Shown here piece after piece: positions 45,008 through 54,748 of a stretch of DNA of 64,000 bases. Position 1 is the stretch's first letter. Every line of letters begins with the position of its first letter. The position numbers were made by a program, and so were the translations under genes. The notes below the pieces were generated by a model. It saw only the letters and a list, made by a program, of their open reading frames with translations. It ran no database searches and had not been told where the DNA came from. The DNA comes from an uncultured Formosa sp. Lineage in GTDB: Bacteria > Bacteroidota > Bacteroidia > Flavobacteriales > Flavobacteriaceae. The stretch lies in contig NZ_CANMTH010000006.1 in NCBI RefSeq assembly GCF_947500765.1, forward strand, positions 124,001-188,000, read 5' to 3'.

Positions 45008-47428
45008 TTAGTCTTTAGTTGAAGACACTTTTTTAAATCCAAAAAACAACCCAATTAGCATTAAAATCCCGAGAACTATAGAACTTGCTAAAGCTATATT
45101 ACTTCCTTTTTTAATAACTTTTGGTTCGAATTTAAATTCAATAATATGTTTCCCTGCGGGGATATCTAAGCCACGTAAAATATAATTCACTCGTTCGTGT
45201 GGCACTAAATTTCCATCTATAAAAGCATCCCAACCATTGGCATAATATATTTCAGAAAATACAGCAAATCCATTTTGAGAGTTAGTAGACTTATATTTAA
45301 TATAGTTTGGCTTGTACTTAATTGCCTGAATTGATGCTGTAGAATCTACAACATTCTTAATGTATTTTATAGCGTTTGAAGTCGTTACAGCAACATGGCG
45401 CGTATCTAAACTATCCAGATTTTGTATTTCTTTATTAGCAGACTCTACCGTTTTAACACGATTTACAAACCAAGCATTTCCATTTGCATCTGTATTTTCA
45501 TAAGGAAAAAAAGCGCCTTTTTCGTCTTGTGCAATAATATATTTAGCATTCAACATGTTTAACACATTGATATTATTTTTAGAAATATAAAAATCGAACA
45601 CCTCATTATATTTACCCAATTTAGCTGCGTGATAACCATTTAATGAATTATGGAAATATGATGCTCTTGCTGCTCCAGAAGTAATATCAAAAACTCTAAA
45701 ATGCGTGGTGTCTTTTAATATTTGTAAATCGGCTGCGTTAGGTTGAAAAGGTTTATTAATCTGCATGGCCGATTTAAAATCATCGTTATTAACATATCGT
45801 TTATCTACACCAATTAAATCGAATAAAATTAAAACTGCGAAACTTACAATAACAAGTGTTTCAGAAAACTTTTTCTTTAAGAACATAAAGATAACCGCCG
45901 AGGAAAGTAATACAAAGACTAAGGTTCTTAATGCATCTTGAGTAAACATAGATTCACGATCTGCACGAATAGCATCAATAAATTCTTGTCCGTAATTTTG
46001 AGCATAATATCCATCATTTCCTCCTACAAAATCGAACAGAGTAGATTTTAATAGTAATAATATAACCGTTAAACCTGCTGTAATACCAACCGAAAATTTT
46101 AATGCTTTTAATTTTTCATCATTAGATTCTGTAACTTTAAATAATTCAACCAAACCTAAAGTTCCTAAAACAGGAATACATAATTCTAATATTACTTGTA
46201 TAGAACTTACCGCTCTAAACTTATTGTACATTGGAACATAGTCTATAAAAAAATCTGTAAGTAATCCGAAATGTTTTCCAAAAGATAATAATAAAGACAA
46301 TACAGTTCCTCCAACTAACCACCATTTTTTACGCCCTTTTACAAGGAATAACCCTAATACAAATAGAAAAAGAATAACTGCACCTACATATGCAGGCGCT
46401 TCAACAATAGGTTGTATTCCCCAATATGTTGGTGTTTGTTTTACTGCTTGTCTTGCTTGTAATGGTGTAGCGCCACGTTTTAAATTAAACTGATAATATT
46501 CAGAATCAGTCCCAACGTCTTCGTGGCTACCGCCTCCAAAAATTCTAGGAATAAATAAATTTAATGCTTCTAATTTTCCGTAACTATATTCGGTAATATA
46601 CGATTTATCTAAACCAGTTGTAATCTCTTTTGGAGAACCATCTGCATTTATAGTTAATTCACTCTGTCCTCGTGTACTCTCTTTTACATATTCTTGAGTT
46701 GCAAGAATATTAGTTGCGTTTAATCCAATAGATAAGATTACAGCAATTAACAGCACGCCTACTGCTTTAAAAAATGAACGTAATTCATTCTTTTTATAAG
46801 CATCTACTAAATAAGATATACCTAAAATTAATACAAGAAGCATTAAATAATAGGTCATTTGGTAGTGATTAGCCACCAATTCTAGCCCCATAGCAACCGT
46901 AGTTAATAAAAACCCTGCAATATATTTTCGTTGAAAAGTTAGTAAAATTCCACTTAATACTAAAGGCATATATGCAATGGCATGCGCCTTACTATTATGA
47001 CCAACACCTAGAATTATTATTAGATAAGTAGAAAACCCAAAAGCTAAAGCACCTAAAGCTGCGAGTTTAAAATCGACTTTTAAAGTTAGTAAAAGTATAT
47101 AGAATCCTATAAGGTATAAAAATAAATAGTCTGCAGGTCTTGGTAAAAACCGAATCGTTAAATCTAATTCTTTTATATAATTGTGAGGATATTTTGCCCC
47201 TAATTGATACGTTGGCATACCACCAAAAGCACTGTTGGTCCAATAAGTTTCTTCACCTGTTTGGGCTTTAAAGTCCTTTTGCTGTTTAGACATACCAATA
47301 TAATGCATGATATCGCTCTGAAAAATTTCTTTTCCTTTTAAAACAGGGCTAAAATAGGCAAGTGAAATAATTACAAAACCTATAAAAACTAATAAATGTG
47401 GTAGAAATCGTTTAATTGAAAATGACAT
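45008..47428 (-). CDS. YfhO family membrane protein
   Basis: An 806-residue membrane protein with about 12 helices in the N-terminal 550 residues, one large soluble domain (about 560-770) and a final helix. The YfhO family belongs to the GT-C-like glycosyltransferases; in Gram-positives it modifies teichoic acids (family knowledge). An early periplasmic loop with the sequence FQSDIMHYIGMSKQQKDF and QTGEETYWTNSAFGGMP is characteristic. It lies just upstream of the glycosyltransferase gene and downstream of a DUF4834 gene, and may add sugars to an exported glycan. Confidence 0.85.
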   Translation of the reverse strand: MSFSIKRFLPHLLVFIGFVIISLAYFSPVLKGKEIFQSDIMHYIGMSKQQKDFKAQTGEETYWTNSAFGGMPTYQLGAKYPHNYIKELDLTIRFLPRPADYLFLYLIGFYILLLTLKVDFKLAALGALAFGFSTYLIIILGVGHNSKAHAIAYMPLVLSGILLTFQRKYIAGFLLTTVAMGLELVANHYQMTYYLMLLVLILGISYLVDAYKKNELRSFFKAVGVLLIAVILSIGLNATNILATQEYVKESTRGQSELTINADGSPKEITTGLDKSYITEYSYGKLEALNLFIPRIFGGGSHEDVGTDSEYYQFNLKRGATPLQARQAVKQTPTYWGIQPIVEAPAYVGAVILFLFVLGLFLVKGRKKWWLVGGTVLSLLLSFGKHFGLLTDFFIDYVPMYNKFRAVSSIQVILELCIPVLGTLGLVELFKVTESNDEKLKALKFSVGITAGLTVILLLLKSTLFDFVGGNDGYYAQNYGQEFIDAIRADRESMFTQDALRTLVFVLLSSAVIFMFLKKKFSETLVIVSFAVLILFDLIGVDKRYVNNDDFKSAMQINKPFQPNAADLQILKDTTHFRVFDITSGAARASYFHNSLNGYHAAKLGKYNEVFDFYISKNNINVLNMLNAKYIIAQDEKGAFFPYENTDANGNAWFVNRVKTVESANKEIQNLDSLDTRHVAVTTSNAIKYIKNVVDSTASIQAIKYKPNYIKYKSTNSQNGFAVFSEIYYANGWDAFIDGNLVPHERVNYILRGLDIPAGKHIIEFKFEPKVIKKGSNIALASSIVLGILMLIGLFFGFKKVSSTKD

Positions 47429-47457
47429 GAATATGTATTAATCTATGGTTGTGAAAA

Positions 47458-47736
47458 TTAATCAATTTCTTCGTAATCTACATATTCACCTACATTTTTA
47501 TTTGAAGTTTCTTGTTTAGGCATCTTATCAATAACGACTTCTCCTTCAGGCTGAGATTGTTGACGTTTTTGTTGATTAGGATTGAATTGTGATCCAAATT
47601 TTTCTTCGGCTTTTTTCACAAAAAACTGCATAATAAAAGGAGCGAAAAGTCTTAGAAGTATCTTTCCACCAAACCAAATCAATAAAATTATTAATATCGT
47701 TCTCATTAAACCTGGCGCCGAAGCGTATTGAAGCAT
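47458..47736 (-). CDS. DUF4834 family small membrane protein
   Basis: A 92-residue protein with one or two N-terminal hydrophobic segments (about residues 11-36, IILLIWFGGKILLRLFAPFIM), then a charged disordered tail rich in Gln, Lys and Glu. This matches the DUF4834 type. The first ATG in frame is 47736; a TTG at 47754 is unlikely and lies within the probable -7 box TATTTTTG (47759-47752). It is 29 bp ahead of yfhO and begins the minus-strand cluster. Confidence 0.8.
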   Translation of the reverse strand: MLQYASAPGLMRTILIILLIWFGGKILLRLFAPFIMQFFVKKAEEKFGSQFNPNQQKRQQSQPEGEVVIDKMPKQETSNKNVGEYVDYEEID

Positions 47737-47789
47737 AATTATAGTTTTTAACAAAAATACAATTCTTATACTTTAAAATGAATTGTAAA

Positions 47790-47821
47790 TTGATAAAAAA
47801 AATATAAAATCTCTATATTTG
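47790..47821 (+). promoter_or_regulatory. Promoter of the 47850 outer-membrane protein gene
   Basis: TTG (47790-47792), 21 bp, TATATTTG (47814-47821): good match to both Bacteroidota boxes, giving a leader of about 22 bases. Confidence 0.6.
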
Positions 47822-47849
47822 GAGGCTAATACCACAAAGTACTTAACCT

Positions 47850-48860
47850 ATGAAAACCTATATCGCTTTAATTTTATGTGCCGTACCTTTTTTTTGTTTC
47901 GCACAATACACAGATGTTATCAATTCTAATCGCCCTGGTGTCTCTAAAAGTGCATATGCTGTAGGTGTTAATGTAATACAACTAGAAGCTGGTCCTTATT
48001 ATGTTAAAGAAAAACATGAAACTCTAGATTACGATGTTAGCGGTGGTGGTGTAGATTTTGCAGCGCGTTATGGATTATTATGGGAACCTTTAGAAATTAT
48101 TGTAGATGGAACTTTTCAAAATGATACACAAACATATTACGGTTCTGATGTAGATACTGAAATTGACCGTTCTAATATGAAGTACTTTTCTATGGGAGCA
48201 AAATATTTAGTTTACGATCCGAATAAAAAAGCAGGCGAAGACAAACCAAATCTGTACAGTTGGAAAGCAAATAGAAAATTTAAATGGAGCCGTTTAATTC
48301 CTGCGGTTTCGATATATGTTGGAGCAAATTACGATACAGAATTTAATCCGTACACACCATATGGTATTGAAGGATTTAGTCCTAAGGTATCGATAGCCAC
48401 TCAACATAATTTTGCAAACGGATGGGTTTTTGTCATGAATTTAGCTAAAAACCGAATTGGAATGGAAGATAGTTATGGTACTAGTGCATCAGACTTGCAA
48501 TATATTTTTACATTAACACATGGATTTAATGAAAAATGGGTAGCTTTTGGAGAATACCAAGGGATAAAAAATGATTTTTATGCCGATGATTTATTTCGTA
48601 TAGGTGGTGCATATTTATGGGACAAAAATTTACAATTCGATACCGCTGTAACCTTTAATGTTAAAGATACGCCTACCGTGTTTAGTGTTAACTTTGGGGC
48701 ATCTTATCGTATTGATTTACACAAAGACAAAGAAGTAACTGCAGAAGACAATGGAACATCTGCAAAAGAAGAAGCTAAGCGCAAAAAAAATGAAGAGTTG
48801 TATAAATTTGGAGAAGAAGAAAATAAAGATGCAGCACCAACAGAATATAAAATGGATTAA
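47850..48860 (+). CDS. Outer-membrane beta-barrel transporter-like protein
   Basis: A 336-residue protein with signal peptide MKTYIALILCAVPFFCFAQ (cleaved after residue 18). The mature part alternates hydrophobic strands and polar turns (VIQLEAGPYYVKEKHET, VDFAARYGLLWEPLEIIVDG, FSMGAKYLVYDP), as in porin-like barrels of the MetA-pathway/transporter family. The C-terminus is an unusual charged tail (KEEAKRKKNEELYKFGEEENKD) after the last strand (VFSVNFGASYRI). Substrate unknown. Confidence 0.78.
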   Translation: MKTYIALILCAVPFFCFAQYTDVINSNRPGVSKSAYAVGVNVIQLEAGPYYVKEKHETLDYDVSGGGVDFAARYGLLWEPLEIIVDGTFQNDTQTYYGSDVDTEIDRSNMKYFSMGAKYLVYDPNKKAGEDKPNLYSWKANRKFKWSRLIPAVSIYVGANYDTEFNPYTPYGIEGFSPKVSIATQHNFANGWVFVMNLAKNRIGMEDSYGTSASDLQYIFTLTHGFNEKWVAFGEYQGIKNDFYADDLFRIGGAYLWDKNLQFDTAVTFNVKDTPTVFSVNFGASYRIDLHKDKEVTAEDNGTSAKEEAKRKKNEELYKFGEEENKDAAPTEYKMD

Positions 48861-48919
48861 CCATTAAGACACTCTAAATCTTTAGATTATTAATTTTTTG
48901 AATACGTAGAAATCATTAA

Positions 48920-50038
48920 ATGATTATATTAAAAGAAGTACAAACTAAAAAAGAATTAAAAGCTTTTGTAGAATTTCCTTTCGAACTTTACAAAGGCTCC
49001 CCGTATTGGGTTCCTCCTATTATTTCACAAGAAATGGAGGTGTTTAACAAAGATAAAAACCCAATATTTAATAATGCCAAAGCGCATTTATTTGTAGCTC
49101 TTAAAAATAATAAAATAGTAGGTAGAATTGCTATAATTATAAACAGTTTAGATTTAAAACAATCTCAAAACAAAATACGTTTTGGATGGTTCGATGTTGT
49201 AGATGATATAGAAGTTACAAAAACATTATTAAACAAAGTAAACACTATTGGTAAACAGCATAATCTAGAGTATATGGAAGGACCTATTGGTTTTTCTAAT
49301 TTAGATAAAGTTGGTGTTTTAACTGAAGGTTACGACCATATTGGATCTATGATTACTTGGTATAATCACCCATATTATGTAAATCATTTAGAAAAATTAG
49401 GCTTAATACAAGAAAAAGAATATCAAGAAAACAAGTTTCCGTTTTCTAATGTAAAGCCAGAATTTTTCAAGAGAATAAATAATTTAGTTAAAAAGCGTTA
49501 TGGTTTACACCCATTAAATTTTACCAAAACAAAAGATTTAATGCCATATGTAGACCAAATGTTTGATCTCTTTAATAATAGTTATTCAGAATTAGCTTCT
49601 TTTGTTGAAATTACAGAAAGACAGAAAGACTATTTTAAGAAAAAATTTATCTCCTTTATCAACCCTGAATTTATAAAATTTGTGATGGATGAAAATGATA
49701 ATATGGTTGCTTTTGCTGTAGTTATGCCTTCTTTTGCTGAGGCACTACAAAAAGCAAATGGTAAGCTTTTCCCTTTTGGTTTTTTACATTTATTGAAAGC
49801 AAAAAAGAAATGTGAAACGGTTTCCTTTTACTTAATTGGAGTTGAACCTAAATATAAAAACAAGGGTGTTACCGCTATTATTTTTAATGAATACTATGAA
49901 ACCTTAAAGCCTATGGGCGTTAAAAATTGTATTCGTACTCCTGAATTAGAAGAAAACTATGCATCTCATCAAATTTGGAAACATTTTGATGCAAAAACGT
50001 ATAAACGTCGAAAAACATATCGTAAAGATTTAGAATAA
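48920..50038 (+). CDS. GNAT-like acyltransferase family protein
   Basis: A 372-residue soluble protein. The first half (about 1-130) and the C-terminal domain (about 230-365) both look like GNAT folds: AKAHLFVALKNNKIVGRIAIIINS is a typical N-acetyltransferase strand, and YLIGVEPKYKNKGVTAIIFNEYYETL resembles the acetyl-CoA loop (the Q/RxxGxG/A motif is only partly kept as KNKGV). So the protein may bind acyl-CoA. Substrate unknown; it does not resemble real GTP cyclohydrolases. A palindromic terminator follows. Confidence 0.75.
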   Translation: MIILKEVQTKKELKAFVEFPFELYKGSPYWVPPIISQEMEVFNKDKNPIFNNAKAHLFVALKNNKIVGRIAIIINSLDLKQSQNKIRFGWFDVVDDIEVTKTLLNKVNTIGKQHNLEYMEGPIGFSNLDKVGVLTEGYDHIGSMITWYNHPYYVNHLEKLGLIQEKEYQENKFPFSNVKPEFFKRINNLVKKRYGLHPLNFTKTKDLMPYVDQMFDLFNNSYSELASFVEITERQKDYFKKKFISFINPEFIKFVMDENDNMVAFAVVMPSFAEALQKANGKLFPFGFLHLLKAKKKCETVSFYLIGVEPKYKNKGVTAIIFNEYYETLKPMGVKNCIRTPELEENYASHQIWKHFDAKTYKRRKTYRKDLE

Positions 50039-50050
50039 AATTAAAACATA

Positions 50051-50082
50051 AAAAAACCGAAACTTTAAAGTTTCGGTTTTTT
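50051..50082. terminator. Bidirectional intrinsic terminator
   Basis: Perfect palindrome, arms AAAAAACCGAAACTTT / AAAGTTTCGGTTTTTT, between converging genes ending at 50038 and 50106. Confidence 0.9.
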
Positions 50083-50105
50083 ATATAAATAATAAACTGT
50101 TTTCT

Positions 50106-51362
50106 TTATTCCATTGCTGCTGCAACAGAAGCAGATAAACGTTTGTAAGTTCCATTTTCTAGACGAGAACGAATCGCTTCAAAAGCATCTAATGTTTCAT
50201 TTACATCTTGAATATCGTGAGTAGCCGTAGGAATTAATCTTAATAAAATTAATCCTTTAGGAATTACAGGGTATACAACTATAGAACAGAAAATTCCGTA
50301 ATTTTCACGTAAATCTTTAACTAAAGCCATAGCTTCAGGAATACTTCCTTTTAAATATACAGGTGTTACACAACTTTGCGTTGTACCAATATCAAAACCA
50401 CGAGATTTTAATCCCGATTGTAAAGCATTCGTATTTTCCCAAAGTTTAGCTTTCAATTCTGGCATGGTTCTAAGCATATCTAAACGCTTTAAAGCCCCAA
50501 CAACCAGTTGCATTTGTAATGATTTAGCAAACATTTGAGAACGTAAATTATATTTTAAATAATCTACAATTTCTTGATCTGCAGCAATAAAAGCGCCTGT
50601 ACTCGCTAAAGCTTTTGCAAAAGTTGCAAAATAGACATCTATTCCATCTTGAACACCTTGCTGTTCACCTGTTCCTGCACCTGTTTTACCTTGAGTTCCA
50701 AACCCATGTGCATCATCAACTAAAAATCTAAAGCTATATTTTTCTTTTAAAGCAACAATTTCTTTTAAACGACCTTGTTCTCCTCGCATACCAAAAACAC
50801 CTTCAGAAATTACTAAAATTCCTCCACCAGTGTGTTCTGCCATTTTCGTAGCACGATCTAGATTTTTTTCTAGACTTTCAATGTCGTTATGTTTATAAGT
50901 AAAACGTTTACCCATATGTAAACGAACACCATCAATAATACATGCATGTGCATCTACATCGTAAACAATAATGTCGTCTTTAGATACTAAAGCATCAATA
51001 GTAGACAACATCCCTTGGTAACCAAAGTTTAATAAATAAGCAGCCTCTTTACTTACAAATTGAGCTAACTCATTTTGTAACTTTTCATGAAGATCTGTAT
51101 GACCAGACATCATCCTTGCTCCCATTGGATAAGCAGAACCATAAGCTACACCAGCTTCTGCATCTACCTTCCTCACTTCTGGATGATTTGCTAATCCTAA
51201 ATAATCATTGATACTCCAAGTAATCACATCTTTGCCTTGGAACTTCATTCTGTTAGATATTTCTCCTTCAATTTTAGGAAAAACGAAATAACCTTCTGCT
51301 TGAGATGCCCATTTTCCTAAAGGTCCTTTATCCTTATATATTTTTTCAAATAAATCTTTCAT
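50106..51362 (-). CDS. Alpha-oxoamine synthase (probable cysteate acyltransferase or serine palmitoyltransferase)
   Basis: A 418-residue PLP enzyme of the KBL/BioF/SPT family that condenses an amino acid with an acyl thioester. Marks: YGSAYPMGARMMSGHTDLHEKLE-type segment at about 74-94, LVDDAHGFG at 214-222 and PLP Lys250 in YFATFAKALAS. Its genomic partner upstream is a CBS-like PLP enzyme that could make cysteate, so capnine (sulfonolipid) synthesis is my best guess; sphingolipid or other long-chain base synthesis is the alternative. A -7 box TAGTTTTG (51394-51387) gives it its own promoter. Confidence 0.85.
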   Translation of the reverse strand: MKDLFEKIYKDKGPLGKWASQAEGYFVFPKIEGEISNRMKFQGKDVITWSINDYLGLANHPEVRKVDAEAGVAYGSAYPMGARMMSGHTDLHEKLQNELAQFVSKEAAYLLNFGYQGMLSTIDALVSKDDIIVYDVDAHACIIDGVRLHMGKRFTYKHNDIESLEKNLDRATKMAEHTGGGILVISEGVFGMRGEQGRLKEIVALKEKYSFRFLVDDAHGFGTQGKTGAGTGEQQGVQDGIDVYFATFAKALASTGAFIAADQEIVDYLKYNLRSQMFAKSLQMQLVVGALKRLDMLRTMPELKAKLWENTNALQSGLKSRGFDIGTTQSCVTPVYLKGSIPEAMALVKDLRENYGIFCSIVVYPVIPKGLILLRLIPTATHDIQDVNETLDAFEAIRSRLENGTYKRLSASVAAAME

Positions 51363-51386
51363 TTAAGCTACTAATATTATGTTATG

Positions 51387-51419
51387 CAAAACTAGCCATT
51401 TTTGACATTATGGCATAAT
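51387..51419 (-). promoter_or_regulatory. Promoter and palindrome upstream of the oxoamine synthase gene
   Basis: Minus strand TAGTTTTG (51394-51387) fits the -7 consensus, leader about 19 bases. Just upstream is the perfect palindrome ATTATG-G-CATAAT (51407-51419), about where the -33 region would be; a possible regulator site. Confidence 0.5.
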
Positions 51420-51455
51420 AATTTTAAACTCTGTTGTTAACAAACTTAATAACAA

Positions 51456-51488
51456 AGCACAATGTGTCTAAAATCAAAACATTGTGCT
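51456..51488 (-). terminator. Hairpin between the two putative sulfonolipid genes
   Basis: AGCACAATG (51456-51464) / CATTGTGCT (51480-51488), 15-base loop, 7 bp after the CBS-like stop. Tail TTTGTTATT is a poor T-run, so termination may be partial. Confidence 0.55.
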
Positions 51489-51494
51489 CTATTA

Positions 51495-52535
51495 TTATTT
51501 TATATATTCTATATTTTGTACTGTTTTTTTATTTACACTATCAAAAAAACCCTGTTCAGTCATCCATTTATCGCTATAAATCTTACTCATATAACGAGAA
51601 CCATGATCTGGAAAAATAACAACTACAACATCTTTTTCTGAAAATCTGTTATCTGCTCCTAGCTGTAAAACAGCTTGCATGGCTGCTCCAGATGTGTAAC
51701 CTACAAATAGCCCCTCTGTTTTAGCAATATGTCTTGCTGTATGAGCACTTTCTGCGTCTGTTACTTTTATAAATTCATCTATAACATCAAAATCAGTAGC
51801 TGTAGGAATTAAGTTTTTGCCTAATCCTTCTATACGATAGGGATAAATTTCCTTTTCGTCGAACTCTTTAGTTTCATGATATTTTTTTAATACCGAACCA
51901 AAAGCGTCTACACCTAATATTTGAATATTCGGATTTTGTTCTTTTAAATATTTTGCAGTACCTGAGATTGTTCCTCCTGTACCACTACACGCTACTAAAT
52001 GTGTAATTTTACCTGCCGTTTGTTCCCAAATTTCAGGCCCAGTAGATTTATAATGTGCATCAATATTTAATTTATTAAAATATTGATTAATGTATACAGA
52101 TCCTTTTATTTCTTCATGTAATTTTTTAGCAACCTCATAATACGATCTGGGATCGTCTGCGCTTACATTTGCTGGACAAATATAAACTTTAGCTCCCATA
52201 GTTCTTAACATATCAATTTTATCTGCTGAAGATTTAGAACTTACAGCTAATATGCAATTATATCCTTTAATAATACTAACCATAGCAATACTAAATCCTG
52301 TATTACCTGATGTTGTTTCGATTATGGTATCTCCGGGTTTTAAAAAGCCTTGTTTTTCTGCTTGCTCTAAAATGTATAATGCAATTCTATCTTTAGAAGA
52401 ATGCCCTGGATTGAAGGCTTCTACTTTGGCGTAAAAATCACCATTTAATTGAGACGTAATTTTATTTAGCTTTATTAAGGGAGTGCTTCCAACTAAATCC
52501 AATACGTTATCAAAAACTTGATTTTTGTGTTCCAT
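51495..52535 (-). CDS. CBS/cysteine synthase-like PLP enzyme (candidate cysteate synthase)
   Basis: A 346-residue fold type II PLP enzyme. PLP Lys48 in NPGHSSKDR, substrate-binding loop TTSGNTG at 75-80, the phosphate loop [11 protein letters not shown]. The C-terminal [17 protein letters not shown] matches the cystathionine beta-synthase end, but there is no haem or regulatory CBS pair. It could combine a serine derivative (perhaps O-phosphoserine from SerC) with homocysteine, sulfide or sulfite. Its position upstream of an alpha-oxoamine synthase points to cysteate for sulfonolipids (inference). A -7 box TATTTTTG is at 52594-52587 on the minus strand. Confidence 0.8.
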   Translation of the reverse strand: MEHKNQVFDNVLDLVGSTPLIKLNKITSQLNGDFYAKVEAFNPGHSSKDRIALYILEQAEKQGFLKPGDTIIETTSGNTGFSIAMVSIIKGYNCILAVSSKSSADKIDMLRTMGAKVYICPANVSADDPRSYYEVAKKLHEEIKGSVYINQYFNKLNIDAHYKSTGPEIWEQTAGKITHLVACSGTGGTISGTAKYLKEQNPNIQILGVDAFGSVLKKYHETKEFDEKEIYPYRIEGLGKNLIPTATDFDVIDEFIKVTDAESAHTARHIAKTEGLFVGYTSGAAMQAVLQLGADNRFSEKDVVVVIFPDHGSRYMSKIYSDKWMTEQGFFDSVNKKTVQNIEYIK

Positions 52536-52609
52536 AAATACTATTTTAAAGCCACTTCATTTTCACATGAAATAACTAAAACCTGACAAAAATAAGCATT
52601 TTTTTTTAT

Positions 52610-54667
52610 TTAACACTTGATTCCTTCTAATTCCAACAGAAAAGCATACTCTAAAGCCACTTCTTTTAAACTTTCAAATCGGCCGGAAGCCCCACCATGT
52701 CCTGCATCCATGTCTGTTTGAAACAGCAGAAGGTTAGAATGAGTTTTAACATCTCTTAACTTTGCTACCCATTTTGCCGGCTCCCAATATTGCACTTGAG
52801 AGTCGTGCAAACCTGTAGTGACTAACATATTTGGATATGCTTTTGGTTCTACATTATCGTATGGTGAATAGGACTTCATATACTTATAATAAGTCTCTTC
52901 ATTTGGATTTCCCCATTCGTCATATTCCCCAGTTGTTAGCGGAATAGTATCATCTAACATTGTAGTTACAACATCTACAAAAGGTACTGCCGCAAGTACA
53001 CCATTATACAGTTCAGGATTCATATTAATAATAGCTCCCATTAATAATCCGCCTGCAGAACCACCATAGGCATACATATGTTTGGTAGATGTATATTTTT
53101 CGTTTATTAAATGTTTTGTACAATCTATAAAATCGTAAAACGTATTAAGTTTAGTTAGTAATTTACCATTTTCGTACCAATCTCTTCCTAAGTATTCGCC
53201 TCCTCTAATATGTGCAATTGCATAAATAAATCCGCGATCTAAAAGACTTAATCTTACCGTAGAAAAATACGGATCGATTGTTGCTCCATAAGAACCGTAA
53301 GCATATAATAACAATGGATTTTCACCATTCATTTCTAAATCTTTCTTATAAACCAAAGTAACCGGAACCTTAACTCCGTCTCTTGCCTTGGCCCAAACAC
53401 GTTTTGAGGTATAATTGTCCTTATTAAAAGTATCTCCTAAAACCTCTTGTTGTTTTCTAACTATTTCGGTTTTCGTTTTAAAATTATAATCTATAACAGA
53501 ACTTGGTGTTGTTAATGAATTGTAACTGTAACGTAAGAATTCACTATCAAAATCAGGATTATTACCTGTATTAGCCGTATATGTTTCACTATTAAATGGT
53601 AAATAATAATCTTCTTTACCGTCCCAGCTCATGATTCTAATATTATTTAAACCGTTTTCACGCTCGCTAACAACCAAATAATCTTTAAAAATCTCGATAT
53701 CTTCTAAAAGTACATCTTTACGGTGTGGTAAAACCTCTTTCCAAAATGCTTTTTCGGTTTGGGTTTCATTAGTTTTTAGAAGCTTAAAGTTCGTTGCTCC
53801 ATCTGCATTTGTAATCACATAAAAACTATCTTTATAATGTGCGATAGCATAATCTAATTCTCGAATACGTTCCTGAAATATTTTAAATTCTTCATCTGGA
53901 GTATTCGCATTTACAAACCGGTATTCTGAAGTTAAAGTACTAGAAGATCCAATGACTATATACTTATCAGATTTTGTTTTATACACAAATGTATTATAGG
54001 TTTCGTCTGTTTCATGAAACACCTCTTCATCCTCTAAATTTGCATGTAATTTATGCTTATATACTTTGTCTGAGCGTAATGTAACCTCATCTTTTCGTGT
54101 ATAAAAAAACGTTTTACCGTCATTTGCCCAAGTTGCACTACCCGTAGTATTTAATATCTTATCTTCATACACTTCACCTGTAATTAAATTTTTAACCTGG
54201 AGTGTATATTGCCTTCTACTAACCGTATCTACAGAAAAGGCTGCTAACGTATTATCTTCACTAATTGAGATACCTCCTAACTTAAAATAAGAGAAACCTT
54301 TAGCCATTTCATTACAATCAAAAATCACCTCTTCTTCTGCTTCTAGAGTATCTTTTTTTCTAGTGTAAACGGGATAATCTTTACCTTTTTCGTAACGTGT
54401 TATATACCAATACCCATTTAATTTATAAGGTACAGACTCATCATCTTCCTTAATTCTAGACTTCATTTCTTCGAACAAATCTTTTTGAAATTGTTCTGTA
54501 TGTGCCATTTTTTGTTTGGTATATTCGTTTTCAGCATTTAAATATGCAATAACATCATCATCTTCTCTATCATTTAACCAAAAATAATTATCGATTCTTA
54601 TATCGTTATGAATTATTAATTTTTTGGGTATTTTTTTTGCTATTGGGGGTTGAATATCTTTTTTCAA
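52610..54667 (-). CDS. ptrB: Oligopeptidase B (S9 family serine peptidase)
   Basis: A 685-residue prolyl oligopeptidase-type enzyme cleaving peptides after Arg/Lys. The N-terminal beta-propeller covers about residues 80-400, and the alpha/beta-hydrolase domain follows. The nucleophile Ser sits in YGGSAGGLLMG, the catalytic His in DAGHGGASGR near the C-terminus, and the Asp in TTGLHDSQVQYWEPAKW. There is no signal peptide; it should act in the cytoplasm. Its stop is 75 bp upstream of the CBS-like ATG, whose promoter box lies between. Confidence 0.94.
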   Translation of the reverse strand: MKKDIQPPIAKKIPKKLIIHNDIRIDNYFWLNDREDDDVIAYLNAENEYTKQKMAHTEQFQKDLFEEMKSRIKEDDESVPYKLNGYWYITRYEKGKDYPVYTRKKDTLEAEEEVIFDCNEMAKGFSYFKLGGISISEDNTLAAFSVDTVSRRQYTLQVKNLITGEVYEDKILNTTGSATWANDGKTFFYTRKDEVTLRSDKVYKHKLHANLEDEEVFHETDETYNTFVYKTKSDKYIVIGSSSTLTSEYRFVNANTPDEEFKIFQERIRELDYAIAHYKDSFYVITNADGATNFKLLKTNETQTEKAFWKEVLPHRKDVLLEDIEIFKDYLVVSERENGLNNIRIMSWDGKEDYYLPFNSETYTANTGNNPDFDSEFLRYSYNSLTTPSSVIDYNFKTKTEIVRKQQEVLGDTFNKDNYTSKRVWAKARDGVKVPVTLVYKKDLEMNGENPLLLYAYGSYGATIDPYFSTVRLSLLDRGFIYAIAHIRGGEYLGRDWYENGKLLTKLNTFYDFIDCTKHLINEKYTSTKHMYAYGGSAGGLLMGAIINMNPELYNGVLAAVPFVDVVTTMLDDTIPLTTGEYDEWGNPNEETYYKYMKSYSPYDNVEPKAYPNMLVTTGLHDSQVQYWEPAKWVAKLRDVKTHSNLLLFQTDMDAGHGGASGRFESLKEVALEYAFLLELEGIKC

Positions 54668-54748
54668 ATGCTTTTTATTTATTCTTAAATTTAACCTTCA
54701 AATGTATAAAAATTAAATAATTTTGCGTTGAATTTAAAATATAAAAAT

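Noticed and set aside
48920..50038. GTP cyclohydrolase as the identity of this gene
   Set aside because: None of the GTP cyclohydrolase zinc or catalytic motifs is visible; the pattern looks like GNAT folds.
51434..51619. Plus-strand frame of 61 codons between the two PLP enzyme genes
   Set aside because: Covers a hairpin and the antisense of the CBS-like gene end; AT-rich chance frame.
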